NCBI RefSeq assembly: GCF_004353905.1
Contig: NZ_SMOD01000024.1
Location: 1 to 64,000 of the forward strand
Direction: 5' to 3'
Source: Paraburkholderia guartelaensis
GTDB lineage: Bacteria; Pseudomonadota; Gammaproteobacteria; Burkholderiales; Burkholderiaceae
DNA: 64,000 bases
The notes beneath the pieces were generated by a model. It was not told the DNA's origin, made no database searches, and saw only the letters and a list, made by a program, of their open reading frames with translations. Shown piece after piece: positions 17,844 to 26,337 of this stretch (positions within the stretch are counted from its first letter, which is position 1; every line of letters starts with the position of its first letter). Made by a program: the position numbers and the translations under genes.

Positions 17844-18673
17844 GCCTCGCCATTTGTTCGTCGTGGACGCAGATCCGCGTGATTGCCGGCAAGGAGTTCC
17901 GCGACCGGATTCGCAACCGCTGGGTGCTCGCCGTGTCGCTCGTGTTTGGCGTGTTCACGCTCGCGACCTCGTACTTCGGCGCGGCCACGCAGGGCGCCGT
18001 CGGCTTTCACGGCGTCGAGGCGCTGATCGCCAGTCTCGTCAGCCTCACGATCTATCTGCTTCCCCTGATCGCGCTGATACTCGGCTTCGATGCGATCGTC
18101 GGCGAGCGCGAGCGCGGCACGTTGAATCTGCTGTTGTCGTATCCGGTCACGCGCATCGAACTGCTGCTCGGCAAGTACGTCGGGCTCGCCGCGGCGCTGT
18201 CCTGCGCGACGCTCGCGGGCTTCGGACTCGCCGGCATCGTGATCGCCGTGCGCGCGCCGGCCGCCGACTGGTTTCAATACGCGGGCTTCGTCGTCAGCGC
18301 TGTGCTGCTCGGCTGCGTCTTCCTGAGTCTTGCCGTTTGCGCGTCGGTGTTTTGCGCAAGCCGCACGTCGGCAAGCGGCGTGGCGATCGCGCTGTGGTTC
18401 TTCTTTGTACTCGTGTACGACCTGCTGTTGCTCGGCGCGCTGGTGCTCACCGGCGGCGCCGCGCTCGGCCCGCTGTTTCCGCTGCTGCTCATGCTCAATC
18501 CGTCCGACGTCTTCCGCATCCTGAACATCTTTGGCCCCGGAGACTTACGCACGATGTATGGCCTCGTGAGTGTGTTTCCCGCCGGGCTTGCTGTTCCGCT
18601 CTTTCTCGGTCCCGTGATGCTCGCCTGGATCGCCGCGCCGCTCGGGCTCGCTGCCTGGAGATTCAATCGATGA
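17840..18673 (+). CDS. nosY: NosY, permease of the NosDFY ABC transporter
   Basis: The 277-residue membrane protein has about six helices and the ABC-2 permease pattern (IAGKEFRDRIRNRW at the N-terminus; AIVGERERGTLNLLLSYPVTR in the coupling loop). I use the ATG at 17840 (MSLAIC), which overlaps the nosF stop; a longer frame from 17714 is an out-of-frame extension through nosF. NosY with NosF forms the transporter that couples ATP hydrolysis to copper/sulphur handling by NosD. Its own stop overlaps the nosL start. Confidence 0.95.
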   Translation: MSLAICSSWTQIRVIAGKEFRDRIRNRWVLAVSLVFGVFTLATSYFGAATQGAVGFHGVEALIASLVSLTIYLLPLIALILGFDAIVGERERGTLNLLLSYPVTRIELLLGKYVGLAAALSCATLAGFGLAGIVIAVRAPAADWFQYAGFVVSAVLLGCVFLSLAVCASVFCASRTSASGVAIALWFFFVLVYDLLLLGALVLTGGAALGPLFPLLLMLNPSDVFRILNIFGPGDLRTMYGLVSVFPAGLAVPLFLGPVMLAWIAAPLGLAAWRFNR

Positions 18674-19197
18674 ACCGCCACTCTCTCAAGACGATCGCCG
18701 CGATGGCGGTCACCGTGCTCACCGTTGTGCTTGCGACCGGTTGCCAGAACGATTCGCGCGCGCTGCCCGCGCCGCATGAAATCAGCGATTCGACGGTGAG
18801 CGTGCTCGATGGCATGAGCCTCAAGGAATATCCAGGGCCGAAGGCGCAGATGCTCTATGCGGACGGGCATGCCGACTTCTTCTGCGACACGCTCGGGCTC
18901 TTTTCGGTGTATCTGCGCCCCGAGCACGATCGCAAGATTAGCGTGATGTACGTGCAGGACATGGGCGCGGCCGACTGGCGGCACCCGGAGGGCCACTGGA
19001 TCGACGCGAAGCAGGCGATCTACGTGGTCGGCTCCAGGAAGCATGGCGCGATGGGGCAGACCTTCGTTTCGTTCGCGAAGGAAAGCGACGCCGCGCAGTT
19101 CGCGAAGTCCGAAGGCGGCCACCTCTATCACTTCTCCCAGATCACGAGTGATATGGCGACGACCGACGGCGGAGTGATCAAGGACCAGAACATGTAA
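18670..19197 (+). CDS. nosL: NosL, copper chaperone lipoprotein
   Basis: The 175-residue protein has a lipoprotein signal ending in LATGC and the NosL domain with a conserved Met/His/Cys-bearing strand (MLYADGHADFFCDT, YVQDM). NosL is an outer-membrane-facing lipoprotein that donates Cu(I) to the NosD/NosZ maturation pathway. The start ATG at 18670 overlaps the nosY stop, so it completes a four-gene coupled block nosDFYL. A longer frame from 17836 is a shadow through nosY. Confidence 0.95.
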   Translation: MNRHSLKTIAAMAVTVLTVVLATGCQNDSRALPAPHEISDSTVSVLDGMSLKEYPGPKAQMLYADGHADFFCDTLGLFSVYLRPEHDRKISVMYVQDMGAADWRHPEGHWIDAKQAIYVVGSRKHGAMGQTFVSFAKESDAAQFAKSEGGHLYHFSQITSDMATTDGGVIKDQNM

Positions 19198-19207
19198 GGA
19201 AACAGCG

Positions 19208-19474
19208 ATGACACACTTCTTTCAAAACGTTCCCTCTGAAGCGGCCCAGCAGATCGATGCGCTGAGCCGCATGCTCTACGACCTGCGCGAGGACCGCAAG
19301 CTCATCCTCGCCAGATATCGCGCCGACGACGAGAAAGCGTTGCTGGCTCTGATTGCGGAGGGCAGGGTGGAAGAGCATCCGGCCTACGAGCACTACCTCG
19401 GCGCGAAGACGCTCGCGAATACGCGCGAAGTCATCCGCGAACAGTTGCGCGAACTGCTGGCCACGGGAGTTTGA
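19208..19474 (+). CDS. Uncharacterised 88-residue helical protein in the nos operon
   Basis: The ATG at 19208 lies 10 bp after nosL, with AAGGAA as ribosome site. The product is small, acidic/basic mixed and strongly helical in appearance (DALSRMLYDLREDRKLILARY; NTREVIREQLRELLATG). It has no signal peptide or membrane segment and is probably cytoplasmic. I do not recognise a family. The tight position between nosL and another unknown gene, on the same strand with GC-rich third positions, supports a real gene that works in N2O respiration or its assembly. Confidence 0.75.
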   Translation: MTHFFQNVPSEAAQQIDALSRMLYDLREDRKLILARYRADDEKALLALIAEGRVEEHPAYEHYLGAKTLANTREVIREQLRELLATGV

Positions 19475-19476
19475 CC

Positions 19477-19875
19477 ATGCTTCACATCGAGTTGAAAGAG
19501 CAGATCGAGGCGGCTTTCGACGCCACGCAACTGGCCTCGGTCACGCTGTGCCGCGACGCGCTCGAATTGAGTTTGACCAATGGCGTCGAGCTGACATTGC
19601 GCATTGCGGACCCGAGTGAGTACGCGATGAACTGGCGCTGGGGCGAAGCGGCGATGGGTATCGATACCGCGCCGGTGCACCCCACGCTCGGCACTTTTCC
19701 AAACCATCTCCATACGCCGGATGGCCGGACCGTTGACGATCCGGTCAGCGAAGTCGGCGTAGCGCCGTGGCACAACGTCCGCAGGCTGATTGCCCGGCTG
19801 CTAGCGCAACCGCTGCTCGGCTTTGACGCCCCGTTTGTGCACGATCTTTCGGAAGCCTTGAGCGACGAATCCTGA
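19477..19875 (+). CDS. Uncharacterised 132-residue protein in the nos operon
   Basis: The gene starts at ATG 19477, 2 bp after the preceding gene, with GGAG nine bases upstream, so the two unknown genes are translationally coupled. The protein has no signal peptide or membrane helix. It contains an N-terminal mixed alpha/beta part and a segment rich in His and Pro (GIDTAPVHPTLGTFPNHLHTPDG). No family is recognised. His residues in TAPVHP, FPNHLH and FVHDL could bind metal, which is speculation. It precedes the c-type cytochrome gene by 22 bp. Confidence 0.75.
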   Translation: MLHIELKEQIEAAFDATQLASVTLCRDALELSLTNGVELTLRIADPSEYAMNWRWGEAAMGIDTAPVHPTLGTFPNHLHTPDGRTVDDPVSEVGVAPWHNVRRLIARLLAQPLLGFDAPFVHDLSEALSDES

Positions 19876-19897
19876 ACCCCCTCAATAAGGAAGGACC

Positions 19898-20362
19898 ATG
19901 AAAACTCGTAATACCGTGATCGCAGCAATGAGCTTCGCCCTTGTGCTAGGCCTTGCTGCATGTGACAAGAGCGGCGCCGCTTCGCAAATGGGCAGCGCCA
20001 CGTCGAAGTCGATTGCGCCCATCGGTGTGGTGGCGATGGACCCGGGCGTGTCGGCGTCGGCGGGCTTCGTCAAGGTTGCAGTGAGCACAGCACCGGCCGC
20101 CGCGCCGAACCCAGGCGGCGAGAAGGTATTCAAGAGCGTCTGCTTCATGTGTCACCAGACGGGCGCGGGCGGTGCGCCGATTCTCGGCAACAAGACGGAC
20201 TGGGCGCCGCGCATCGCGAAAGGCAAGCCGACGTTGTACAAGCACGCCCTGGAAGGCTTTACCGGCAACAACGGGATGATGCCGTCACGCGGCGGCAATC
20301 CGAGCCTGAAGGACGACGAGGTGAAGGCGGCAGTGGACTTCATGGTGTCGAAGATTCAGTGA
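19898..20362 (+). CDS. Monohaem c-type cytochrome, predicted lipoprotein
   Basis: The 154-residue protein has a lipoprotein-type signal (LGLAAC), a flexible Ala/Pro-rich linker and a C-terminal class I cytochrome c domain. That domain has haem motif CFMCH and a distal Met region (NNGMMPSRGG), resembling c5-type cytochromes. Lying between nosL and nosR, it is a good candidate electron donor to the CuA site of NosZ from the bc1 complex or NosR. AAGGAAGGACC precedes the ATG at good spacing. Confidence 0.92.
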   Translation: MKTRNTVIAAMSFALVLGLAACDKSGAASQMGSATSKSIAPIGVVAMDPGVSASAGFVKVAVSTAPAAAPNPGGEKVFKSVCFMCHQTGAGGAPILGNKTDWAPRIAKGKPTLYKHALEGFTGNNGMMPSRGGNPSLKDDEVKAAVDFMVSKIQ

Positions 20363-20373
20363 CATGAGCGAGG

Positions 20374-20415
20374 CGACGCCGCGCCGGCCGGGGTCAGGCG
20401 AGCGGCGCGGCGTCG
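20374..20415. terminator. Strong GC hairpin between cytochrome c and nosR
   Basis: CGACGCCGCGCC (20374-20385) and GGCGCGGCGTCG (20404-20415) form a perfect 12-bp stem with an 18-nt loop. No T-run follows, so it may be an attenuator or an mRNA-stabilising/processing element rather than a full intrinsic terminator. Confidence 0.5.
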
Positions 20416-20471
20416 GGAAGTCTTCGCTGTTACGACGCGTTTCGGATAACTAATCGCGTCGATGCCGCGTC

Positions 20472-22742
20472 ATGCCAGGCGGCTCCCACAAAGCGACAAA
20501 AATGAAAGTCTCGTTCCGGATCTTGCTGTTCGCGCCATTGTTCGCGCTGCTGTTTGCATTTACCCACCCGGCCTTTGCTTCGATCTATGAGCAGGAGTTG
20601 CCGGACGAACTGTTCAGCCGTCCGGAGATGTGCAAATGGACCGACTGTGCCGGCGTGCTGCCAGGCGCAAATGAATTCTCGGCACGCAAGGGCAGCCCTC
20701 CATACGTCGAGGCTTATGCAAACGACGGCCACGCACGCGTGCTCAAGGGCTACGTATTCCTCTCGACCGATATCGTCGACATACAGGGCTACTCCGGCAA
20801 GCCTATCGTCACGCTGATCGGGATGGACACGAAAGGTGTGATTACCGGCGTCAGGGTGCTCAAGCACAGCGAGCCGATTCTGCTGGTCGGCATACCCGAA
20901 AGCAAGCTCCTCACGTTCTTGCGGCAATACGTTGGCCGGTTCGCTGGTTCGCGCTTCGAGATCGGACAAAGTAGCGCGGGCGGCGCGAACCTCGACGCCA
21001 TTTCTGGCGCGACTGTCACCGCTATCGCCGAGAACCAGCTGATCTCGCGCTGCGCAATTGCGATCGCCAGCCAGGTGGGCATCGTGAAAGAAGCCGTCTT
21101 GCCGCAGGCAAAACTGCTGCCCGCTGATGCGCGCTACGGTTGGCCCGCGCTCGTCGACATGGGCGCTGTCCAGCACCTCGTGATCCACGCGAGCGACGTT
21201 GGAGCGGCGGACAGCGGCACACCCTATCTCGATCTCTACTATGGCTACCTGAACGCGCCCGCAATCGGCAAAAGCATTCTTGGCGACTACGATTACGCGC
21301 AACTGATGAACCGGCTCAAGCCCGGGGAGCACGCGCTTTTCATCGTGGCGAATGGCACGGAGTCGTTCAAGGGATCGGGCTTCGTGCGTGGCGGGATCTA
21401 TGATCGCATTCAGGTCAGGCAGGGGATCAATGCGTTCACGTTCAAGGACTCCGACTATCTGAACCTCTATTCGTTGCAGGCGGCGGGCGCACCCGCCTTC
21501 AACGAGACCGGTATCTTCATCATCCGGAGCACGAGTTTCAGTGCCGCTTATCCGTGGAAATTCGTGTTCCTCGGCCACAGAATCGACAAGCAAACCGGCA
21601 CGAAGAGTTTTTCGGCGTTCAACTCGCCGTACTGGCTGCCGGCGCGCTTTCTTGAGGGCGGTCGTCCGAAGGTTCAGGAAGAGAAGCCGGCCTGGTGGAA
21701 CGCGTGGAACGGGAAGAAGGTCGAAATCGGTTTCTTCGTTGGCTGGGCCGTTGCGGTCATGCTGTTCTTTGCGACGCGCGACCGCTGGGTGCGCAAGGCG
21801 AAGCGCGCGAACAAGCGTTGGGTCTCGTGGCCGAAAACGGCGAGCTGGCTGATTGCGGTGGGTTTCGCAGGCTGGCATGAGATGGCACAGCCCTCGATCA
21901 CGCAGGTGCTGACCTTCATCCATTCGCTGTTTGGCGGCTGGAACCTGTCGCTTTTCCTCTCCGATCCGTTCATCTTCGTCTTCTGGATCGTTATCGCTGT
22001 CACCGTGTTCGTCTGGGGACGCGGCTTGTTTTGCGGCTGGATGTGCCCCTTCGGGTCGATGTCCGAAATGCTTTACAAGCTCGCGCGCGCCGCGGGATTG
22101 AAGAAGCTGCAACGCAAGCTGCCGATGCGCTGGCACAACCGGCTGCGCAAACTCAAGTATGCGGTGTTCGCGGTTCTACTTGCCGTGTCGTTCTTCTCGA
22201 TGCCATGGGCCGAGAAGCTCGCCGAGATCGAGCCGTTCAAGACGACCTTCCTCGTTGGCGTACTCAACCGATCGTGGCCGTTCATGTTGTTCTGGACAGT
22301 CGTTGTCGGCGCGTCGATCTTTATCGAGCGGCCATTCTGCAAGTATCTGTGCCCGCTCGGAGCCAGTCTCGCACTGCCTGGCCGCCTGCGCTTCCTCAAA
22401 TTGCGGCGCAAGCCCGAATGCACGACCTGCCACGCTTGCGCAGTCGGCTGCGGTTCCCTCGCGATCGACGACAAAGGGCGGATCGACCAGATGGAATGCA
22501 TGCTCTGCCTCGATTGCATGGTGATGTATTACGACGAGCACAGTTGCCCACCTCTCGCGAAGGAGAGAAAGCGGCGCGAAAAGGAAAAGCTGCCTCTGAC
22601 TCGGATCGGCAAGGACGGACACTACATTCCGATCAAACTGGAAGTTCCCGAAAGCGCGAGCATCCGGCGCACAAACACCGCGCCGCTCGCGCGCCCGGCG
22701 GAAGCTCTCGCCCCTACAAAACAGAACAGGACGCGCGAATGA
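20472..22742 (+). CDS. nosR: NosR, membrane flavo-iron-sulphur protein for N2O respiration
   Basis: The 756-residue protein has an N-terminal signal/membrane segment and a periplasmic FMN-binding domain with the flavinylation motif SGATVT near residues 177-182. A membrane domain of several helices with CGWMCP and CKYLCP motifs follows, then a cytoplasmic polyferredoxin part (CTTCHACAVGC and CMLCLDC...SCP) for two [4Fe-4S] clusters. NosR carries electrons toward NosZ and is needed for its active form. ApbE at 12.1-13.2 kb should attach its FMN. The ATG at 20502 is an alternative start nearer the membrane segment. The stop overlaps the next gene start (ATGA). Confidence 0.97.
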   Translation: MPGGSHKATKMKVSFRILLFAPLFALLFAFTHPAFASIYEQELPDELFSRPEMCKWTDCAGVLPGANEFSARKGSPPYVEAYANDGHARVLKGYVFLSTDIVDIQGYSGKPIVTLIGMDTKGVITGVRVLKHSEPILLVGIPESKLLTFLRQYVGRFAGSRFEIGQSSAGGANLDAISGATVTAIAENQLISRCAIAIASQVGIVKEAVLPQAKLLPADARYGWPALVDMGAVQHLVIHASDVGAADSGTPYLDLYYGYLNAPAIGKSILGDYDYAQLMNRLKPGEHALFIVANGTESFKGSGFVRGGIYDRIQVRQGINAFTFKDSDYLNLYSLQAAGAPAFNETGIFIIRSTSFSAAYPWKFVFLGHRIDKQTGTKSFSAFNSPYWLPARFLEGGRPKVQEEKPAWWNAWNGKKVEIGFFVGWAVAVMLFFATRDRWVRKAKRANKRWVSWPKTASWLIAVGFAGWHEMAQPSITQVLTFIHSLFGGWNLSLFLSDPFIFVFWIVIAVTVFVWGRGLFCGWMCPFGSMSEMLYKLARAAGLKKLQRKLPMRWHNRLRKLKYAVFAVLLAVSFFSMPWAEKLAEIEPFKTTFLVGVLNRSWPFMLFWTVVVGASIFIERPFCKYLCPLGASLALPGRLRFLKLRRKPECTTCHACAVGCGSLAIDDKGRIDQMECMLCLDCMVMYYDEHSCPPLAKERKRREKEKLPLTRIGKDGHYIPIKLEVPESASIRRTNTAPLARPAEALAPTKQNRTRE

Positions 22743-23392
22743 ATCGAATGCTCAAGCTTTGGGCGAGCCTTCAAGTGACCATGAGTCTTTCGGGTTGGGC
22801 GGTGCTCGCGCATGCGGCGCAAGTCGATGCGCCCGATGTCAGTCGAGGGCAGGCCGTCGTGGCGCAGGGTTGCGCGGCCTGCCACGGCACCGATGGCAAC
22901 AGTGCAGCTGAAACGTATCCAAAACTCGCGGGGCAGCACGCCGGGTACATCGTCAAGCAGCTAGGCGACTTCAAGGCGCCTCCTGGCGGCGGCCAGCCGG
23001 CACGAAACAACCCGATCATGGCGGGCATGGCCGGCACGCTCTCCGATCAGCAGATCGTGGATGTCGCTGCGTATTTCGCGGCCCAGAATCCACAGCCCGG
23101 CTACGCGCATGACAAGGACACGCTCGCACTCGGGCAACGCATTTATCGAGGCGGCATTGCGGAAAAGGGCGTGCCCGCTTGTGCCGCTTGTCACGGGCCC
23201 GCGGGCCAGGGCATTCCCTCGCTGTATCCGCGCCTCTCTGGGCAGTGGGCGGGATATACCGCAACCCAGTTGACCGCGTTCAGTCAGGGAGCGGGCGCGC
23301 GTGACAACAGCGCGCCGATGCATGCCATCGCGTCGCGTCTTTCGGACAGCGAAATCAAGGCGGTGGCCGACTACATATCAGGGCTGCGCTAG
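22739..23392 (+). CDS. Dihaem cytochrome c4
   Basis: The 217-residue precursor has a signal peptide ending near AHA and two similar cytochrome c domains, each with a CAACHG haem motif, the c4 architecture. Distal Met ligands are expected in NPIMAGMA and NSAPMHAI. The ATG at 22739 overlaps the nosR stop; an upstream frame from 22031 is a shadow through nosR. Cytochrome c4 shuttles electrons in the periplasm. Coupling to nosR and to petABC immediately downstream suggests it links bc1 to NosZ. Confidence 0.93.
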   Translation: MNRMLKLWASLQVTMSLSGWAVLAHAAQVDAPDVSRGQAVVAQGCAACHGTDGNSAAETYPKLAGQHAGYIVKQLGDFKAPPGGGQPARNNPIMAGMAGTLSDQQIVDVAAYFAAQNPQPGYAHDKDTLALGQRIYRGGIAEKGVPACAACHGPAGQGIPSLYPRLSGQWAGYTATQLTAFSQGAGARDNSAPMHAIASRLSDSEIKAVADYISGLR

Positions 23393-23462
23393 GGGCTCCA
23401 TTCGCATCGACACGCCGCCGTCGAGGCGGCCTGGAAGAACCCATTCAAAAACGAGGAATGTC

Positions 23463-24083
23463 ATGCAAGTCCAGGAAGACGAACGCGTCGACAGCGGCCG
23501 CCGGACGTGGCTGATTGCGGCATCGGTAGCAGGCGGTGTGGGGGGAATGGCTGCGGTCGTGCCTTTCGTAGGCTCGTTTGCGCCTTCCGAAAAAGCGAAG
23601 GCGGCCGGCGCACCGGTTGAAGTCGACATCGCCAATCTCAAGCCTGGCGAGATGATGACCGTGGCGTGGCGAGGCAAGCCCGTGTGGATCTTCAACCGCA
23701 CCGATCAGATGCTCGCCGGTATTCAGAAGGTCGATAACGAACTCGCCGATCCACAGTCGAAGAATCCCTTTTCGATGCCCGAGCCCGAATACTGCAAGAA
23801 CGAGTTTCGCTCGCGTGCCGAGCACAAAAATATTCTCGTGGCCGTGGCCGTCTGCACGCATCTGGGCTGCACACCCACGCCACGCTTCCAGGCGGGCCCG
23901 CAGCCAAACCTGCCCGAGAACTGGCCGGGCGGCTTCCTGTGCCCGTGCCACGGCTCCACCTACGATCTCTCCGGCCGCGTGTTCAAGAACAAGCCCGCGC
24001 CGCAGAACCTCGACATCCCGCCTTACATGTTCACGTCCGCAACGCAGCTCGTGATCGGCAAGGACGAAAAAGGAGAAGCGTAA
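23463..24083 (+). CDS. petA: Ubiquinol-cytochrome c reductase Rieske subunit (PetA)
   Basis: The 206-residue protein has an N-terminal membrane anchor preceded by DSGRRTWL (a Tat-like motif usual in Rieske proteins) and the [2Fe-2S] motifs CTHLGC and CPCHGS. It is the iron-sulphur subunit of cytochrome bc1, passing electrons from ubiquinol to cytochrome c1. Its TAA overlaps the cytochrome b start (TAATG). It starts 70 bp after the c4 gene. AACGAGGAATGTC precedes the ATG. Confidence 0.96.
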   Translation: MQVQEDERVDSGRRTWLIAASVAGGVGGMAAVVPFVGSFAPSEKAKAAGAPVEVDIANLKPGEMMTVAWRGKPVWIFNRTDQMLAGIQKVDNELADPQSKNPFSMPEPEYCKNEFRSRAEHKNILVAVAVCTHLGCTPTPRFQAGPQPNLPENWPGGFLCPCHGSTYDLSGRVFKNKPAPQNLDIPPYMFTSATQLVIGKDEKGEA

Positions 24084-25468
24084 TGGCGAGCGGCACCGAA
24101 CACGAAGTGGGAACGAAGGGGTTCCTGGGCTGGATCGACAAACGCTTCCCGTTGACCGCAATGTGGAAGACCCATCTCTCGGAATATTACGCGCCGAAGA
24201 ATTTCAATTTCTGGTACTTCTTCGGCTCGCTTGCCCTGCTCGTGCTGGTGAACCAGATCGTCACCGGCATTTTCCTCACCATGAACTACAAGCCCGATGC
24301 GACGCTCGCGTTCGCGTCGGTCGAGTACATCATGCGCGAAGTGCCGTGGGGCTGGCTCATCCGCTACATGCACTCCACGGGCGCTTCGATGTTCTTCGTA
24401 GTCGTGTACCTGCACATGTTCCGCGGGCTGCTGTACGGCTCGTACCGCAAGCCGCGCGAACTCGTGTGGATCTTCGGCTGCGCGATCTTCCTGTGTTTGA
24501 TGGCCGAGGCGTTCTTCGGCTACCTGCTTCCCTGGGGCCAGATGTCGTTCTGGGGCGCCCAGGTGATCGTGAACCTGTTCTCGGCGATTCCCTTCGTCGG
24601 CCCGGATCTCTCGCTGTGGATTCGCGGCGACTACGTTATCTCCGACGTCACGCTCAACCGCTTCTTCGCATTCCACGTGATCGCCATTCCGCTGGTGCTG
24701 ATCGGGCTCGTGGTCGCGCACATCATCGCGCTGCACGAAGTGGGCTCGAACAACCCGGACGGCATCGAGATCAAGGAGAAGAAGGACGCGAACGGCGTGC
24801 CGCTCGACGGCATTCCGTTCCATCCGTACTACTCGGTGCACGACTTCATGGGCGTGTGTATCTTCCTGATGATCTTCGCGGCGATCGTGTTCTTCGCGCC
24901 GGAAATGGGCGGCTACTTCCTCGAGGCGAACAACTTCGTGCCGGCGAACCCGCTGCAAACGCCGCCGGAAATCGCGCCGGTCTGGTACTTCACGGCGTTC
25001 TACGCGATGCTGCGCGCCACCACCGACCCGTTCAAGATCGTGCTGATGATCGTGATCGCGCTGCTCGGGCTGCTCGCGCTGGTGCGCGCCCGCGGCAAAT
25101 GGCGCGCCGGGCTGCCGGTGCTGGCGGTGCTCGTGATCCTCGCCATGTACTTCACCGAGTCGAAGTTCTGGGGCGTGGTGGTGATGGGTACGGCGGTGAT
25201 CTCGCTCTTTTTCCTGCCGTGGCTCGACCGCTCGCCGGTGAAGTCGATCCGTTACCGGCCGTTCTTTCACAAGGTATTTCTCGGGATATTCGTGGTGGCG
25301 TTCTTCATTTTGGCGTTCCTCGGCACGCGTCCGCCGTCGCCAATGGGCACGCTGATCGCGCAGATCTGTGCGCTTGTCTATTTCGCTTTCTTCCTCGGCA
25401 TGCCGTTCTGGACGCCGCTCGGCACTTTCAAGCAGCCGCCCGAACGCGTGCGTTTCAAACCTCATTGA
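24083..25468 (+). CDS. petB: Cytochrome b of the bc1 complex (PetB)
   Basis: The 461-residue integral membrane protein has the two His pairs for haems bL and bH (HSTGASM, VYLHMFRG; FHVIAIPL, VAHIIALHEVG) and about eight to nine helices plus a C-terminal extension. The Qo-site motif reads PVWY rather than PEWY (segment IAPVWYFTAFYAMLR); as far as I know this variant is usual in beta/gamma-proteobacterial cytochrome b, so it is not damage. It overlaps petA by one base. A complete bc1 set inside the nos locus is less common than a single housekeeping copy. Confidence 0.97.
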   Translation: MASGTEHEVGTKGFLGWIDKRFPLTAMWKTHLSEYYAPKNFNFWYFFGSLALLVLVNQIVTGIFLTMNYKPDATLAFASVEYIMREVPWGWLIRYMHSTGASMFFVVVYLHMFRGLLYGSYRKPRELVWIFGCAIFLCLMAEAFFGYLLPWGQMSFWGAQVIVNLFSAIPFVGPDLSLWIRGDYVISDVTLNRFFAFHVIAIPLVLIGLVVAHIIALHEVGSNNPDGIEIKEKKDANGVPLDGIPFHPYYSVHDFMGVCIFLMIFAAIVFFAPEMGGYFLEANNFVPANPLQTPPEIAPVWYFTAFYAMLRATTDPFKIVLMIVIALLGLLALVRARGKWRAGLPVLAVLVILAMYFTESKFWGVVVMGTAVISLFFLPWLDRSPVKSIRYRPFFHKVFLGIFVVAFFILAFLGTRPPSPMGTLIAQICALVYFAFFLGMPFWTPLGTFKQPPERVRFKPH

Positions 25469-25486
25469 CCAACGAGCGAGGAGAAC

Positions 25487-26266
25487 ATGAATATGAAAAA
25501 GAACCTGCTTGCTAGACTCGCCCGTAACGCTGGGTCCGCCATGCTTGCGCTCGCTTTAGGGGCCGCCGGTGCGCCAGCGATGGCACAGGAAACGATTGCA
25601 CTCGATCACGCCCCCGAAAAGGCGAATGACCTTGCCTCGCTCCAGCATGGTGCGCAGTTGTTCGTGAACTATTGCCTGAATTGCCATAGTGCGAACCTGA
25701 TGCGCTACAGCCGGCTCCAGGATTTGGGCATTTCACAGAAGCAGATCGAGGCAAACCTGCTGTTTTCCGCCGACAAAGTGGGCAGCACGATGAGTGTCGC
25801 CATGCGAGCGGACGATGCCAAAAACTGGTTCGGCGCCGTGCCACCGGATCTTTCGGTGGAGGCGCGCTCGCGTGGGAGCGACTGGCTCTATACATACCTT
25901 CGCAGTTTCTACCGCGACGACACCCGGCCCACTGGCTGGAACAATCTGGTGTACGAAAACGTGAGCATGCCGCACGCGCTGTGGCAGTTACAGGGTGTTC
26001 GAGCCGCGAAGTTCGAGGATGCGGTTGACAAGGAAACCGGGGAAAAAGTCCACCGCTTCACGGGCTACCAGCAGGTGACGCCAGGAAAACGCTCGCCGGC
26101 TGATTACGATGCGGACGTCGCCGATCTGGTGGCCTACCTGGGCTGGATGTCCGAGCCGGAGCAGCAGACGCGTAAACGACTCGGCGTATGGGCGTTGCTC
26201 TTCCTTGGCGGCATGACTTTCGTGGCGTGGCGGCTGAATGCCGCGTACTGGAAGAACATCGAATAA
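25487..26266 (+). CDS. petC: Cytochrome c1 of the bc1 complex (PetC)
   Basis: The 259-residue precursor has a cleavable signal (ending AMAQE), haem motif CLNCHS, a distal Met region around GSTMSVAMR, and a C-terminal membrane anchor (LGVWALLFLGGMTFVAWRL). It completes the bc1 complex and hands electrons to periplasmic c-type cytochromes. AGGAGAA lies just upstream of the ATG, 18 bp after petB. A strong hairpin follows the gene. Confidence 0.96.
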   Translation: MNMKKNLLARLARNAGSAMLALALGAAGAPAMAQETIALDHAPEKANDLASLQHGAQLFVNYCLNCHSANLMRYSRLQDLGISQKQIEANLLFSADKVGSTMSVAMRADDAKNWFGAVPPDLSVEARSRGSDWLYTYLRSFYRDDTRPTGWNNLVYENVSMPHALWQLQGVRAAKFEDAVDKETGEKVHRFTGYQQVTPGKRSPADYDADVADLVAYLGWMSEPEQQTRKRLGVWALLFLGGMTFVAWRLNAAYWKNIE

Positions 26267-26298
26267 CGCAAAGGCGTTTTTCTCCGCCGCAAAGCCGG

Positions 26299-26333
26299 CG
26301 CTGGTCAGGCTACGAACGCTAGCCTGACCAGCG
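26299..26333. terminator. Bidirectional terminator-like hairpin after petC
   Basis: CGCTGGTCAGGCTA (26299-26312) and TAGCCTGACCAGCG (26320-26333) form a perfect 14-bp stem with a 7-nt loop between the convergent petC and Rrf2 genes. It is followed by TACTTTA on the plus strand and by GCCGGCTTT on the minus strand. It probably ends both transcripts. Confidence 0.75.
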
Positions 26334-26337
26334 TACT

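Noticed and set aside
24961-25020. Cytochrome b Qo motif PVWY instead of PEWY as a defect
   Set aside because: To my knowledge PVWY is the usual form in beta/gamma-proteobacteria, so it is a lineage trait and not an anomaly.
24023-25465. 480-codon open frame antisense to petB
   Set aside because: Its composition (Arg/His/Glu runs) comes from the reversed codons of a hydrophobic membrane protein.
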